A stretch of 40,081 nt of DNA from Rhodoferax sp. Lineage in GTDB: Bacteria > Pseudomonadota > Gammaproteobacteria > Burkholderiales > Burkholderiaceae_C. The stretch is taken from NCBI RefSeq assembly GCF_028715765.1, contig NZ_JAQURE010000032.1, positions 1 through 40,081 of the forward strand, in the 5' to 3' direction. Under the pieces are notes generated by a model. That model saw only the letters and a list, made by a program, of their open reading frames with translations, was not told where the DNA came from and made no database searches. Both the position numbers and the translations under genes were made by a program. Positions 32,935-40,081 of this stretch are shown in pieces. The first letter of the stretch is position 1. Each line of letters starts with the position of its first letter.

Positions 32935-34505
32935 TTTCCAATGAATTGGTAGATTTGTCGCGCTTGCAGTTCGCTGCCACAGCGCTGTATCACTTTCTTT
33001 TTGTGCCATTGACGATTGGCATGGTGTGGATGCTGGTCATCATGGAGAGCGTCTATGTGATGACCGGCAACGTGATCTGGAAGGACATGACGCGCTTCTG
33101 GGGCAAGCTGTTTGGCATCAACTTTGCCCTTGGTGTCACCACCGGCATCACCATGGAATTCCAGTTTGGCACCAACTGGGCTTATTACTCGCATTACGTG
33201 GGTGACATCTTTGGCGCACCGCTGGCCATTGAGGGGCTGATGGCGTTCTTTCTGGAATCCACCATGATCGGCCTGTTTTTCTTCGGCTGGGACCGACTGT
33301 CCAAACGCCAGCACCTGATGGTGACCGTGTTGATGGCGCTGGGCACCAATCTGTCAGCGCTGTGGATTCTGATTGCCAACGGCTGGATGCAAAACCCGGT
33401 GGGGGCGGAATTCAGCTACCAGACCATGCGCATGGAAATGACCGACTTCTGGGCCGTGCTCTTCAACCCCGATGCGCAAGCCAAATTTGTCCATACGGTT
33501 TCAGCCGGCTATGTGACGGGTGCGATGTTTGTGCTTTCCATTTCAAGCTGGTACTTGCTTAAACGCCGTGATATCGAGTTTGCCAAACGCAGTTTCCGGG
33601 TGGCGGCCGCCTTTGGGCTGGCCAGTGTCTGTTCGGTGATTGTGCTGGGCGACGAGTCGGGCTACACCGTGGGCGAAGCGCAACAGACCAAACTGGCCGC
33701 CATGGAAGCCATGTGGGAGACCAAACCCGCACCCGCCGGGCTGACGCTGGTGGCCGGTATCAACGAAGCTGAGCAAAAAAACGACTGGGAAGTGGAAATT
33801 CCCTGGGTCATGGGCATCATTGGCACGCGTTCACTGACCAAAGAAATCCCGGGTATCCATGAGATCAAGGCGAAAAATCGGGAACGCATTGTGCAAGGCA
33901 TCCAGGCCGTCAGCGCTTTGGAGGCCTTGCGCGCCAACCGTGGCGACGTTGCGGCCAAAGACAAATTTGAAAAATACAAGGCCGACTTGGGCTTTGGTCT
34001 GCTGTTGCGCAAATATGTGCTGGACGTGAACCAGGCTACGCCCGAGATCATTGAGCAAGCCGTCAACGACACAGTGCCACGGGTGGTGCCCATGTTCTGG
34101 GGCTTTCGCCTGATGGTGGGCATGGGTTTTGCCATGCTGCTGCTTTTTGGTTTGGCTTTCTACAACACGCTCAAGGACACGTTCGCGCGAAAGCCCTGGC
34201 TGCTGAAGTCGGCGCTGTGGATGCTGCCCGTGCCCTGGCTGGCCTGCGAGCTGGGCTGGTTCGTGGCCGAGTATGGTCGTCAACCGTGGACGATCTACGG
34301 CGTGCTGCCCACGCACATGTCGGTCTCCACCCTGAGCGTGGGCAGCCTGTACGGTTCGCTTGCAGGCTTCATCAGCTTCTACACCATTTTGTTGGTGGTG
34401 GAGATGTTCCTGATGATCAAGTTTGCACGCTTGGGCCCAGGTAGTTTGGGCACAGGGCGCTATCAAAATGAGATTCATCACCACGCTGTTGTGGCACACG
34501 CCTGA
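32931..34505 (+). CDS. cydA: Cytochrome bd ubiquinol oxidase subunit I
   Basis: The 524-residue subunit carries the hemes and quinol site of the high-affinity bd oxidase. The haem ligand His21 (ALYHFLF) and a second His near residue 187 ([15 protein letters not shown]) are present. A long Q-loop of the E. coli-like type follows (residues about 255-385), as does the signature [16 protein letters not shown]. It starts with TTG at 32931, overlapping the cydP stop (TTGA), with AAAGGAG 7 bases upstream. It reduces oxygen to water and supports respiration at low oxygen or with sulfide or nitric oxide present. Confidence 0.95.
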   Translation: MISNELVDLSRLQFAATALYHFLFVPLTIGMVWMLVIMESVYVMTGNVIWKDMTRFWGKLFGINFALGVTTGITMEFQFGTNWAYYSHYVGDIFGAPLAIEGLMAFFLESTMIGLFFFGWDRLSKRQHLMVTVLMALGTNLSALWILIANGWMQNPVGAEFSYQTMRMEMTDFWAVLFNPDAQAKFVHTVSAGYVTGAMFVLSISSWYLLKRRDIEFAKRSFRVAAAFGLASVCSVIVLGDESGYTVGEAQQTKLAAMEAMWETKPAPAGLTLVAGINEAEQKNDWEVEIPWVMGIIGTRSLTKEIPGIHEIKAKNRERIVQGIQAVSALEALRANRGDVAAKDKFEKYKADLGFGLLLRKYVLDVNQATPEIIEQAVNDTVPRVVPMFWGFRLMVGMGFAMLLLFGLAFYNTLKDTFARKPWLLKSALWMLPVPWLACELGWFVAEYGRQPWTIYGVLPTHMSVSTLSVGSLYGSLAGFISFYTILLVVEMFLMIKFARLGPGSLGTGRYQNEIHHHAVVAHA

Positions 34506-34519
34506 AAGAGAGAGACATC

Positions 34520-35656
34520 ATGTTTGACTATTCAACGCTGAAGATCATCTGGTGGCTGCTGGTGGGTGTGCTGCTGGTCGGCTTTGCCATCATGGACGGC
34601 CACGACATGGGCGTGGGTACGCTGCTGCCTTTTGTGGGTCGCAACGACGTGGAACGCCGCGTGGTCATCAACACGGTGGGGCCGCATTGGGATGGCAACC
34701 AGGTGTGGTTCATCACCGGCGGTGGAGCCATTTTTGCCGCCTGGCCGCTGGTCTATGCCACCGCGTTCAGCGGCTTTTACTGGGCCATGCTGGTGGTGCT
34801 GTGGGCGCTGTTCTTCAGACCGGTGGGCTTTGACTACCGCAGCAAGATCGCCAACCCCACCTGGCGCAGCGTGTGGGACTGGGGTCTGTTTGTGGGTGGA
34901 GCTGTGCCGCCGCTGATCTTTGGCGTGGCCTTTGGCAACCTGCTGCAGGGCGTGCCGTTCCAGTTTGATGCCTACCTGGTCTCCACCTACACCGGCAGTT
35001 TCTGGCAACTGCTCAACCCGTTTGCCTTGCTCACGGGTGTGGTCAGCACCGCCATGATCACCATGCAGGGTGGCAGCTACCTGGCGCACCGCACCGAGGG
35101 CATCATCCAGGCGCGCACGGTGCGCGCCACCATCGGCGCAACCGTGGTGCTGATGCTGAGCTTTGTGGCCGCAGGCTTCTGGCTGCAATCCATCGACGGC
35201 TATCGCATCACCTCGGTGGTCAACGCATCAAGCATGCCCGACCCCCTGTCCAAAACCGTGGTGCGCGAAGCCGGTGCGTGGATGAGCAACTACGCGCAGC
35301 AACCCCTGATGTGGCTGCTGCCCGCGCTCGGCGTGCTGGGCGCAGCGCTCACAGCCGTGCTGCTGGCAGCGCGCCACACCCTGAGCGCGTTCATCACTTC
35401 GTCACTGGCCATTTTGGGGGTGATTGGCACAGCGGGCGCGTCAATGTTCCCGTTTGTCATGCCGTCGAGCACCCACCCAGCCTCCAGCCTCACAGTGTGG
35501 GACAGTGTGTCGAGCCACATGACGCTGGGTCTGATGTTCTGGGCCACACTGATTTTCATGCCGCTGATCATTTTTTACACCTCTTGGGCCTACAGCGTGA
35601 TGCGCGGCAAGGTGACTGCGGCTTACATCCGTGAAAACGACCATGCGGCTTATTGA
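34520..35656 (+). CDS. cydB: Cytochrome bd ubiquinol oxidase subunit II
   Basis: The 378-residue partner of CydA starts MFDYSTLKIIWWLLVGVLL, then FAIMDGHDMGVGTLLPFVGR and WDGNQVWFITGGGAIFAAWP, all typical. About eight membrane helices follow, ending HMTLGLMFWATLIFMPLIIFYT. It lies 14 bases after cydA. A 181-base gap separates it from cydX, larger than usual within this operon. Confidence 0.95.
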   Translation: MFDYSTLKIIWWLLVGVLLVGFAIMDGHDMGVGTLLPFVGRNDVERRVVINTVGPHWDGNQVWFITGGGAIFAAWPLVYATAFSGFYWAMLVVLWALFFRPVGFDYRSKIANPTWRSVWDWGLFVGGAVPPLIFGVAFGNLLQGVPFQFDAYLVSTYTGSFWQLLNPFALLTGVVSTAMITMQGGSYLAHRTEGIIQARTVRATIGATVVLMLSFVAAGFWLQSIDGYRITSVVNASSMPDPLSKTVVREAGAWMSNYAQQPLMWLLPALGVLGAALTAVLLAARHTLSAFITSSLAILGVIGTAGASMFPFVMPSSTHPASSLTVWDSVSSHMTLGLMFWATLIFMPLIIFYTSWAYSVMRGKVTAAYIRENDHAAY

Positions 35657-35694
35657 AATGGCACGCGCTGCCCAACGGTCGCTCTTGTCAACGA

Positions 35695-35706
35695 GGGTTT
35701 TAACCC
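35695..35706 (+). other. Short dyad in the cydB-cydX gap
   Basis: GGGTT-TT-AACCC followed by AGTTTTAATTCC lies in the 181-base gap between cydB and cydX. It could weaken transcription of the downstream genes or pause polymerase. The rest of the gap shows nothing recognisable. Confidence 0.25.
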
Positions 35707-35837
35707 AGTTTTAATTCCGTTTTCAGATCGATACGACATTAGGCGCAAAGCCGAAGACAGTGCTCTGGCACGGCGAGGCGAAGCAACAACATGTCGGATT
35801 GATATGGAAGCGGAAAAACACCAACAAAAGGATTGAT

Positions 35838-35954
35838 ATGTGGTACTTCACCTGGATTTTGGGCATCGGTTTTGCGGTCTTGCTGGCCATTTTGAACGCC
35901 ATGTGGGGCGAGAACCAGTTTGCGCGCGAAGAAGCCGACCCTCCAAAGCAATGA
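35838..35954 (+). CDS. cydX: CydX, small subunit of cytochrome bd
   Basis: A 38-residue single-span peptide starting MWYFTWILGIGFAVLLAILN, then AMWGENQF, matching the CydX/YbgT family. CydX stabilises the haem centres of CydAB. AAAGGA lies 6 bases before the ATG at 35838. Its stop overlaps the start of the next gene (ATGA), coupling it to ybgE. Confidence 0.93.
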   Translation: MWYFTWILGIGFAVLLAILNAMWGENQFAREEADPPKQ

Positions 35955-36244
35955 GTCAGGCTGTGAATTCATCGCCAGTGCGGATCAGTCCGCCCAAAAC
36001 TCGGCCACTGAGCTTGGCCGTTGCGCTGCTCATCATGATCGGCGGCAGCATCTACCCGTTTGCCTTTGCCAAGGCTGACGGTAGTGCTGACCACACGTTT
36101 GCCATGCTGATCTTTTGGGCCATGAGCGCCGGGTTGGTCAACGGTGTCGGCTTTGTGCCGCGTTGGCCGCTGTGGCGCTGGTTTTTTTCGGGCTGGGCTT
36201 GCCTTGCTGCGCTGGCTCTGGCTGCCTGGCTGCGTTGGGGCTGA
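35951..36244 (+). CDS. ybgE: Cyd operon protein YbgE
   Basis: The 97-residue membrane protein has about three helices (LAVALLIMIGGSIYPFAFA, AMLIFWAMSAGLVNGVGFV, FFSGWACLAALALAAWL). Size, VNGVGFVPR and position directly after cydX match the YbgE family of cyd operons. Role unknown; probably accessory to the bd oxidase. It starts on ATG 35951, overlapping cydX by 4 bases. Confidence 0.85.
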   Translation: MSQAVNSSPVRISPPKTRPLSLAVALLIMIGGSIYPFAFAKADGSADHTFAMLIFWAMSAGLVNGVGFVPRWPLWRWFFSGWACLAALALAAWLRWG

Positions 36245-36304
36245 TTCACACTTGGACGGTTCAAGCCTGCTCTCTCACTTTCACCTTCACTCAACTCTTA
36301 CCCG

Positions 36305-37435
36305 ATGACCCACCAAATCACCATCATTGGCGCAGGCTTTGGCGCGCTCTCGTCCGTGCGCGAACTGCGAAAACAGAATGCCCATGCCGACATCACGCTG
36401 ATCGCCCCGCGTGCCGAACTGCATTACCTGCCTGGCACCATCTGGATTCCCAGCGGCTTGCGCACGCGGGAGCAACTGACCATTGACCTGAAGAACTTTT
36501 TCGCACGGATGAAGGTGAAGTATGTACAAGCTGAAGTCACCGGCCTGCGCGAAGACGGGCGCCTGGTGGACACCACAGCGGGCGAAGTGCGCAACGACGC
36601 ACTGATCATTGCCTCGGGTGGACGATTCATCAAAAAGCTGCCTGGCATTGAGCACGCCATCACGCCGTGCGAGGGCATCGCAGCGGTCGAAAAATTCAGC
36701 CAGCGGCTCAAATCCATGACCGGTGGCACCATTGCCATGGGGTTTGCCGGCAACCCCAACGAGCCCAGCGCGGTACGCGGTGGCCCGATGTTTGAGTTTT
36801 TATTTGGTATCGATGAGCAGCTCAAGCGCGAAGGTCGGCGCGATCAATTCAAGCTGGTGTTTTTCAACCCGTCCACCGAACCTGGCAACCGGCTCGGTCC
36901 TAAGGCCGTGAGTCACCTGCTGGCGCAGATGAAAAAGCGCGGCATCGAGACCCACCTGGGTCACAAGCTCAAGAGCTTCTCAGCCGACAAAGTAGTCACC
37001 GAGGGTGGCGAATTTGCCGCTGACCTGATCCTCTTCATGCCCGGCATGACCGGCAATCTGTGGTTTGACCAGACCAGCCTACCACGCTCGCCCGGCGGCC
37101 TGCTCAAGGCCGATGCCCAGTGCCGTGTCGAAGGCACCCAGCGGATTTATGTGGTGGGTGACTCGGGCAGCTTCCCCGGCCCCGACTGGATGCCCAAGCA
37201 AGCGCACATGGCAGACCTGCAGGCCGAGGCCGCCGCCAAGAACCTGCTGGCTGAACTGAGCGGCCAGACCGCCCGCGCCACCTTCAAGGTCGAGCTGGTC
37301 TGCATCATCGATGCCATCGACCATGCCACCCTGGTGTTTCGCAACGAAAAACGCCAGATCATCTTGCCCTCCAGCCGCCTGTTTCATTGGGCCAAGCGCG
37401 GGTTTGAGAAGGTTTATCTCAACAAGTACCGGTAA
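36305..37435 (+). CDS. FAD-dependent oxidoreductase related to sulfide:quinone reductase
   Basis: The 376-residue flavoprotein begins ITIIGAGFGALSSVRELRK (FAD site), with NDALIIASGGRF and the second nucleotide motif IYVVGDSGSFPG. It resembles sulfide:quinone oxidoreductases and NDH-2 enzymes, which feed electrons to quinone, matching its place 60 bases after the cytochrome bd operon. Cysteines lie at 122 (TPCEG), 273 and 333 (LVCII). The segment where sulfide:quinone reductases carry a central redox Cys reads NEPSAVRGGPMFEF instead. So classical sulfide oxidation is doubtful, and another donor is possible. Confidence 0.82.
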   Translation: MTHQITIIGAGFGALSSVRELRKQNAHADITLIAPRAELHYLPGTIWIPSGLRTREQLTIDLKNFFARMKVKYVQAEVTGLREDGRLVDTTAGEVRNDALIIASGGRFIKKLPGIEHAITPCEGIAAVEKFSQRLKSMTGGTIAMGFAGNPNEPSAVRGGPMFEFLFGIDEQLKREGRRDQFKLVFFNPSTEPGNRLGPKAVSHLLAQMKKRGIETHLGHKLKSFSADKVVTEGGEFAADLILFMPGMTGNLWFDQTSLPRSPGGLLKADAQCRVEGTQRIYVVGDSGSFPGPDWMPKQAHMADLQAEAAAKNLLAELSGQTARATFKVELVCIIDAIDHATLVFRNEKRQIILPSSRLFHWAKRGFEKVYLNKYR

Positions 37436-37612
37436 GTCAGCAGCGTGGGTTGGCGTGCGGTGGCAAACAGGGCAGCGCACTGGCCACCTCCGAACTCCTT
37501 CGGGCTGGCCTGTACAACGGGATAGACGTGCGCCACCTTTAAAATAGCGTGTTTTGCCAGATGCGCCTTGCGCACCAGCCGCCCTCTTCTCTGTCGCCCT
37601 TGATTGCCCCAC

Positions 37613-39178
37613 ATGCCTGCTACAACCACCACCCCAACACCCACTGCCCCCGCACAAGACGAAAACCAGTTGATTTTGGAGCGGCGCGACAAGCTCAATG
37701 CCCTGCGCCAAGCGCAGGCGCAGGGCAAAGGCTCAGCTTTCCCGAACGACTTCAAGCCCACAGACCACGCCGCCGACCTGTTTGCCGCCCACGCGGGGCA
37801 AACCCCGGAAGGCCTGCTTGAACAAGGCGCAAGAGCCAAAATTGCCGGGCGCATGATGCTCAAGCGCGTCATGGGCAAGGCCAGCTTCTGCACCTTGCAA
37901 GACAGCACCGGGCGCATTCAGGTCTACATCAAGCGCGACGACATTGGCGAAGAGGTTTACAACGCTTTCAAGCATTGGGACCTGGGCGACATCGTGGCCG
38001 CTGAGGGCCTGGTGTTCAAGACCAAAACCGGCGAGTTGTCGATTCACGCCAGCGTCATCCGCCTGCTCACCAAGAGCCTGCGCCCGATGCCCGACAAGTT
38101 CCACGGCATGGCCGACCAAGAGGTCAAATACCGCCAGCGTTATGTCGATCTGATGACCGACGAAGAGACCAAAAAGCGTTTCATGGCGCGCAGCAAGGCC
38201 GTGTCGGGCATTCGTGAATTCATGGTGGCACACGACTTTTTAGAGGTCGAAACCCCCATGCTGCACTCCATTCCAGGCGGTGCCAACGCCAAGCCGTTCA
38301 CCACGCACCACAACGCGCTGGATCAGCAAATGTTTTTGCGCATTGCGCCCGAGCTGTACCTCAAACGCCTGATTGTGGGCGGCTTTGAGCGGGTGTTTGA
38401 GATCAACCGCAGCTTTCGCAACGAAGGCATCAGCGTGCGCCACAACCCCGAGTTCACCATGATGGAGTTCTACGCCGCCTATTGGGACTACCAGGATTTG
38501 ATGACCTACACCGAAGCGCTGATACGTGACGCGGCCCAGCGCGCTGCGGGCACGCTGCACCTCAGCTACGCGGGCAAGGCCGTTGACCTGGAGCAGCCTT
38601 TTGAACGCCTGACCATTCATGAAGCCATCTGCAAATACACCGAGGCCGGTCAAATGTTGGACGACGGCTCGGGCCTGAAGGTGGACAGCGCGGCCTGGCT
38701 GCTGGCCGCCCTGCCCAAGCTGGGCATCACCGAGGCCAAACACCACATCTCTACCCGCAGCCTGCCCGCGCTACAAGTGCTGTACTTTGAAGAAACCGTG
38801 GAAGAACAGCTGTGGCAGCCGACCTTCATCATGGAGCACCCCACCGAGATCTCGCCGCTGGCGCGCGCCAACGACAGCCGCCCCGAAGTGACCGAGCGTT
38901 TTGAGCTCTACATCACCGGGCGCGAATTCGGCAACGGCTTCAGCGAGCTCAACGATGCCGAAGAACAAGCCGCCCGCTTCCAGGCACAAGTGGCGGCCAA
39001 AGACAGTGGCGATGATGAGGCCATGTACTACGATCACGACTTCATCCGCGCCCTGGAATACGGCATGCCACCCACCGGTGGCTGTGGCGTGGGGCTGGAC
39101 CGGCTGATGATGTTGTTGACCGACAGCAGCAGCATTCGCGACGTGATTTTATTCCCTGCCCTGCGCCGGGAAGTTTAA
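37613..39178 (+). CDS. lysS: Lysyl-tRNA synthetase, class II
   Basis: The 521-residue enzyme charges tRNA-Lys. An N-terminal Thr/Pro-rich tail is followed by an OB-fold anticodon domain (residues about 70-185, [19 protein letters not shown]). The class II core has motif 1 near [21 protein letters not shown], motif 2 [20 protein letters not shown] and motif 3 [13 protein letters not shown]. The ATG at 37613 is taken; a TTG at 37604 is in frame. No strong ribosome site is visible. A dispersed repeat follows the stop directly. Confidence 0.96.
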   Translation: MPATTTTPTPTAPAQDENQLILERRDKLNALRQAQAQGKGSAFPNDFKPTDHAADLFAAHAGQTPEGLLEQGARAKIAGRMMLKRVMGKASFCTLQDSTGRIQVYIKRDDIGEEVYNAFKHWDLGDIVAAEGLVFKTKTGELSIHASVIRLLTKSLRPMPDKFHGMADQEVKYRQRYVDLMTDEETKKRFMARSKAVSGIREFMVAHDFLEVETPMLHSIPGGANAKPFTTHHNALDQQMFLRIAPELYLKRLIVGGFERVFEINRSFRNEGISVRHNPEFTMMEFYAAYWDYQDLMTYTEALIRDAAQRAAGTLHLSYAGKAVDLEQPFERLTIHEAICKYTEAGQMLDDGSGLKVDSAAWLLAALPKLGITEAKHHISTRSLPALQVLYFEETVEEQLWQPTFIMEHPTEISPLARANDSRPEVTERFELYITGREFGNGFSELNDAEEQAARFQAQVAAKDSGDDEAMYYDHDFIRALEYGMPPTGGCGVGLDRLMMLLTDSSSIRDVILFPALRREV

Positions 39179-39180
39179 GC

Positions 39181-39223
39181 AAAATAGGCCTCTAGCGCTT
39201 ATATATAAAGCGTAGATAGCTAT
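39181..39223 (-). repeat. Dispersed palindromic repeat, copy 9 (between lysS and metallopeptidase)
   Basis: Minus strand reads ATAGCTATCTACGCTTTATA then TATAAGCGCTAGAGGCCTAT. It starts 3 bases after the lysS stop and ends 10 bases before the GTG of the next gene, forming most of that gene's leader. Confidence 0.85.
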
Positions 39224-39233
39224 TTAAAGCATA

Positions 39234-39776
39234 GTGTCTTCAGCACCTGCCAGCACCCTGCGTTACCTGCAAGGCTACCCGCTTGAGACCTTGGCGCAGG
39301 TTGAAAAGCTGCTGGCACAAGGCCGCGTGGCCGACTGGCTGCAGCAAAAATACCCGCAAGCCCACACCGTGCGCACCGACCGGGCGCTGTTTGACTATGT
39401 GCAAGCGCTCAAAGCCGAGTACCTGCGTGGTGCCGACCCAGTGGGCAAGGTGCTGTTTGATGCCAAGCTGCATGTGGTCAAAAACGCCCTGGGCACACAC
39501 ACCACAGTGTCACGCGTGCAGGGCAACAAGCTCAAAGCCAAGCGCGAAATCCGTGTGGCCACGCTGTTCAAAACCGTGCCCGATGAGTTTTTGCGCATGA
39601 TCACCGTGCATGAGCTGGCCCACCTGAAAGAGCGTGCGCACGACAAAGCGTTTTACAGCCTGTGCAGCCACATGGAACCGCGTTACCACCAGCTTGAATT
39701 TGAGGTTAGGGTGTATTTGACGCACCTGGAGGTGGCAGGTGCAAAGCTGTGGGGAGCCGCGGGGATGGCTGAGTGA
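39234..39776 (+). CDS. YgjP-like zinc metallopeptidase
   Basis: The 180-residue protein carries VHELAHLKERAHDKAF: zinc ligands His126 and His130, catalytic Glu127, and His136 as likely third ligand. This is the pattern of the YgjP/M48-like family, soluble and of unknown substrate. The likely start is GTG at 39234; the dispersed repeat (39181-39223) ends 10 bases before it, so no normal ribosome site is present. It follows lysS by 55 bases on the same strand. Confidence 0.87.
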   Translation: MSSAPASTLRYLQGYPLETLAQVEKLLAQGRVADWLQQKYPQAHTVRTDRALFDYVQALKAEYLRGADPVGKVLFDAKLHVVKNALGTHTTVSRVQGNKLKAKREIRVATLFKTVPDEFLRMITVHELAHLKERAHDKAFYSLCSHMEPRYHQLEFEVRVYLTHLEVAGAKLWGAAGMAE

Positions 39777-40081
39777 GACAGTTTTAACACCGAGACTGCG
39801 CGGTCGGCAAGGGGTGAGTTGGGACCACCACCCCAACCCATCTCCTGCAGGCGAGCGACTTTTAAACTCCAACCAAAAGACAAATTCGGGTGACAAGTTG
39901 ATGGTTGAACGGGGGTATGCAGCGCAAGCGGTCGACCATGAACGATCGGTTCCGGTTAACGTGAAAGAACGGCGTATCCGGGCGAGTGTTACCCTGACCC
40001 CGCCCTGGTCAAAAGCAACGCGACAACAGTGATTCGGTCAGCGACTCAGACAGGAGTCGGTACAAACCCGTATTTGGTCAA
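39777..40081. other. 305-base region without a recognised gene at the right edge
   Basis: No convincing gene is seen. A hairpin GTTGGG/CCCAAC (39818-39837) follows the metallopeptidase gene and may help end it. A plus-strand open frame to 40032 has no recognisable product. The last 180 bases differ in texture from their neighbours and could be the edge of another element running off the window, but nothing identifies it. Confidence 0.4.

Overview
The window looks like a chromosomal segment of a betaproteobacterium of the family Comamonadaceae (Rhodoferax/Polaromonas/Limnohabitans-like). This is inferred from the gene families and their order (pcm, rhodanese, tolC, waaA; cydP-cydA-cydB-cydX-ybgE), a class I PHA synthase operon, the high GC content, and a dispersed AT-rich palindromic repeat. 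I searched no database. No rRNA, tRNA, CRISPR array or intact insertion sequence was seen.

Layout. 1-1371 (minus): a deacetylase cut by the left edge and a secreted beta-propeller protein. 1423-7100 (minus): rsuA, then a carbon-storage operon read phaC, small unknown gene, MaoC-phosphotransacylase fusion, acetate kinase. 7191-8445 (minus): an AEC transporter and a 47-residue DUF3149 membrane peptide. The phaC promoter region and the DUF3149 promoter region each carry an FNR/Anr-like box about 41 bp before a predicted start point. 8588-14915: a divergent zinc-uptake locus. Leftwards run zur, an ABC ATPase, an FtsX-type permease, a small Cys-rich exported protein and a DUF3299 protein (Zrg-like set). 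Rightwards run a His-rich membrane peptide, znuC, znuB and znuA. Two Zur-box-like palindromes lie between the two arms. 14987-18850: an HDOD protein, a PhaC-like DUF3141 hydrolase and msrA. 18998-26410 (plus): TetR regulator, RND adaptor and pump, pcm, rhodanese and a TolC-family channel. 26414-32469 (minus): waaA, waaC, phosphomannomutase, metY and a YggT protein. 32749-37435 (plus): a full cytochrome bd operon (cydP, cydA, cydB, cydX, ybgE) and a sulfide:quinone-reductase-like flavoprotein. 37613-39776 (plus): lysS and a YgjP-type metallopeptidase. The last 305 bases are non-coding as far as I can see.

Two themes tie the window together. First, ten clear copies and one possible copy of a roughly 45-bp palindromic repeat are scattered through it. 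Five clear copies lie inside reading frames: four are read in the same orientation and frame in unrelated proteins, and two build secretion signals. Second, the PHA operon, the DUF3149 peptide, cytochrome bd and the flavoprotein fit a life at changing oxygen. The FNR-like promoters suggest that PHA turnover and acyl-phosphate ATP production are tied to oxygen limitation. That last point is inference.
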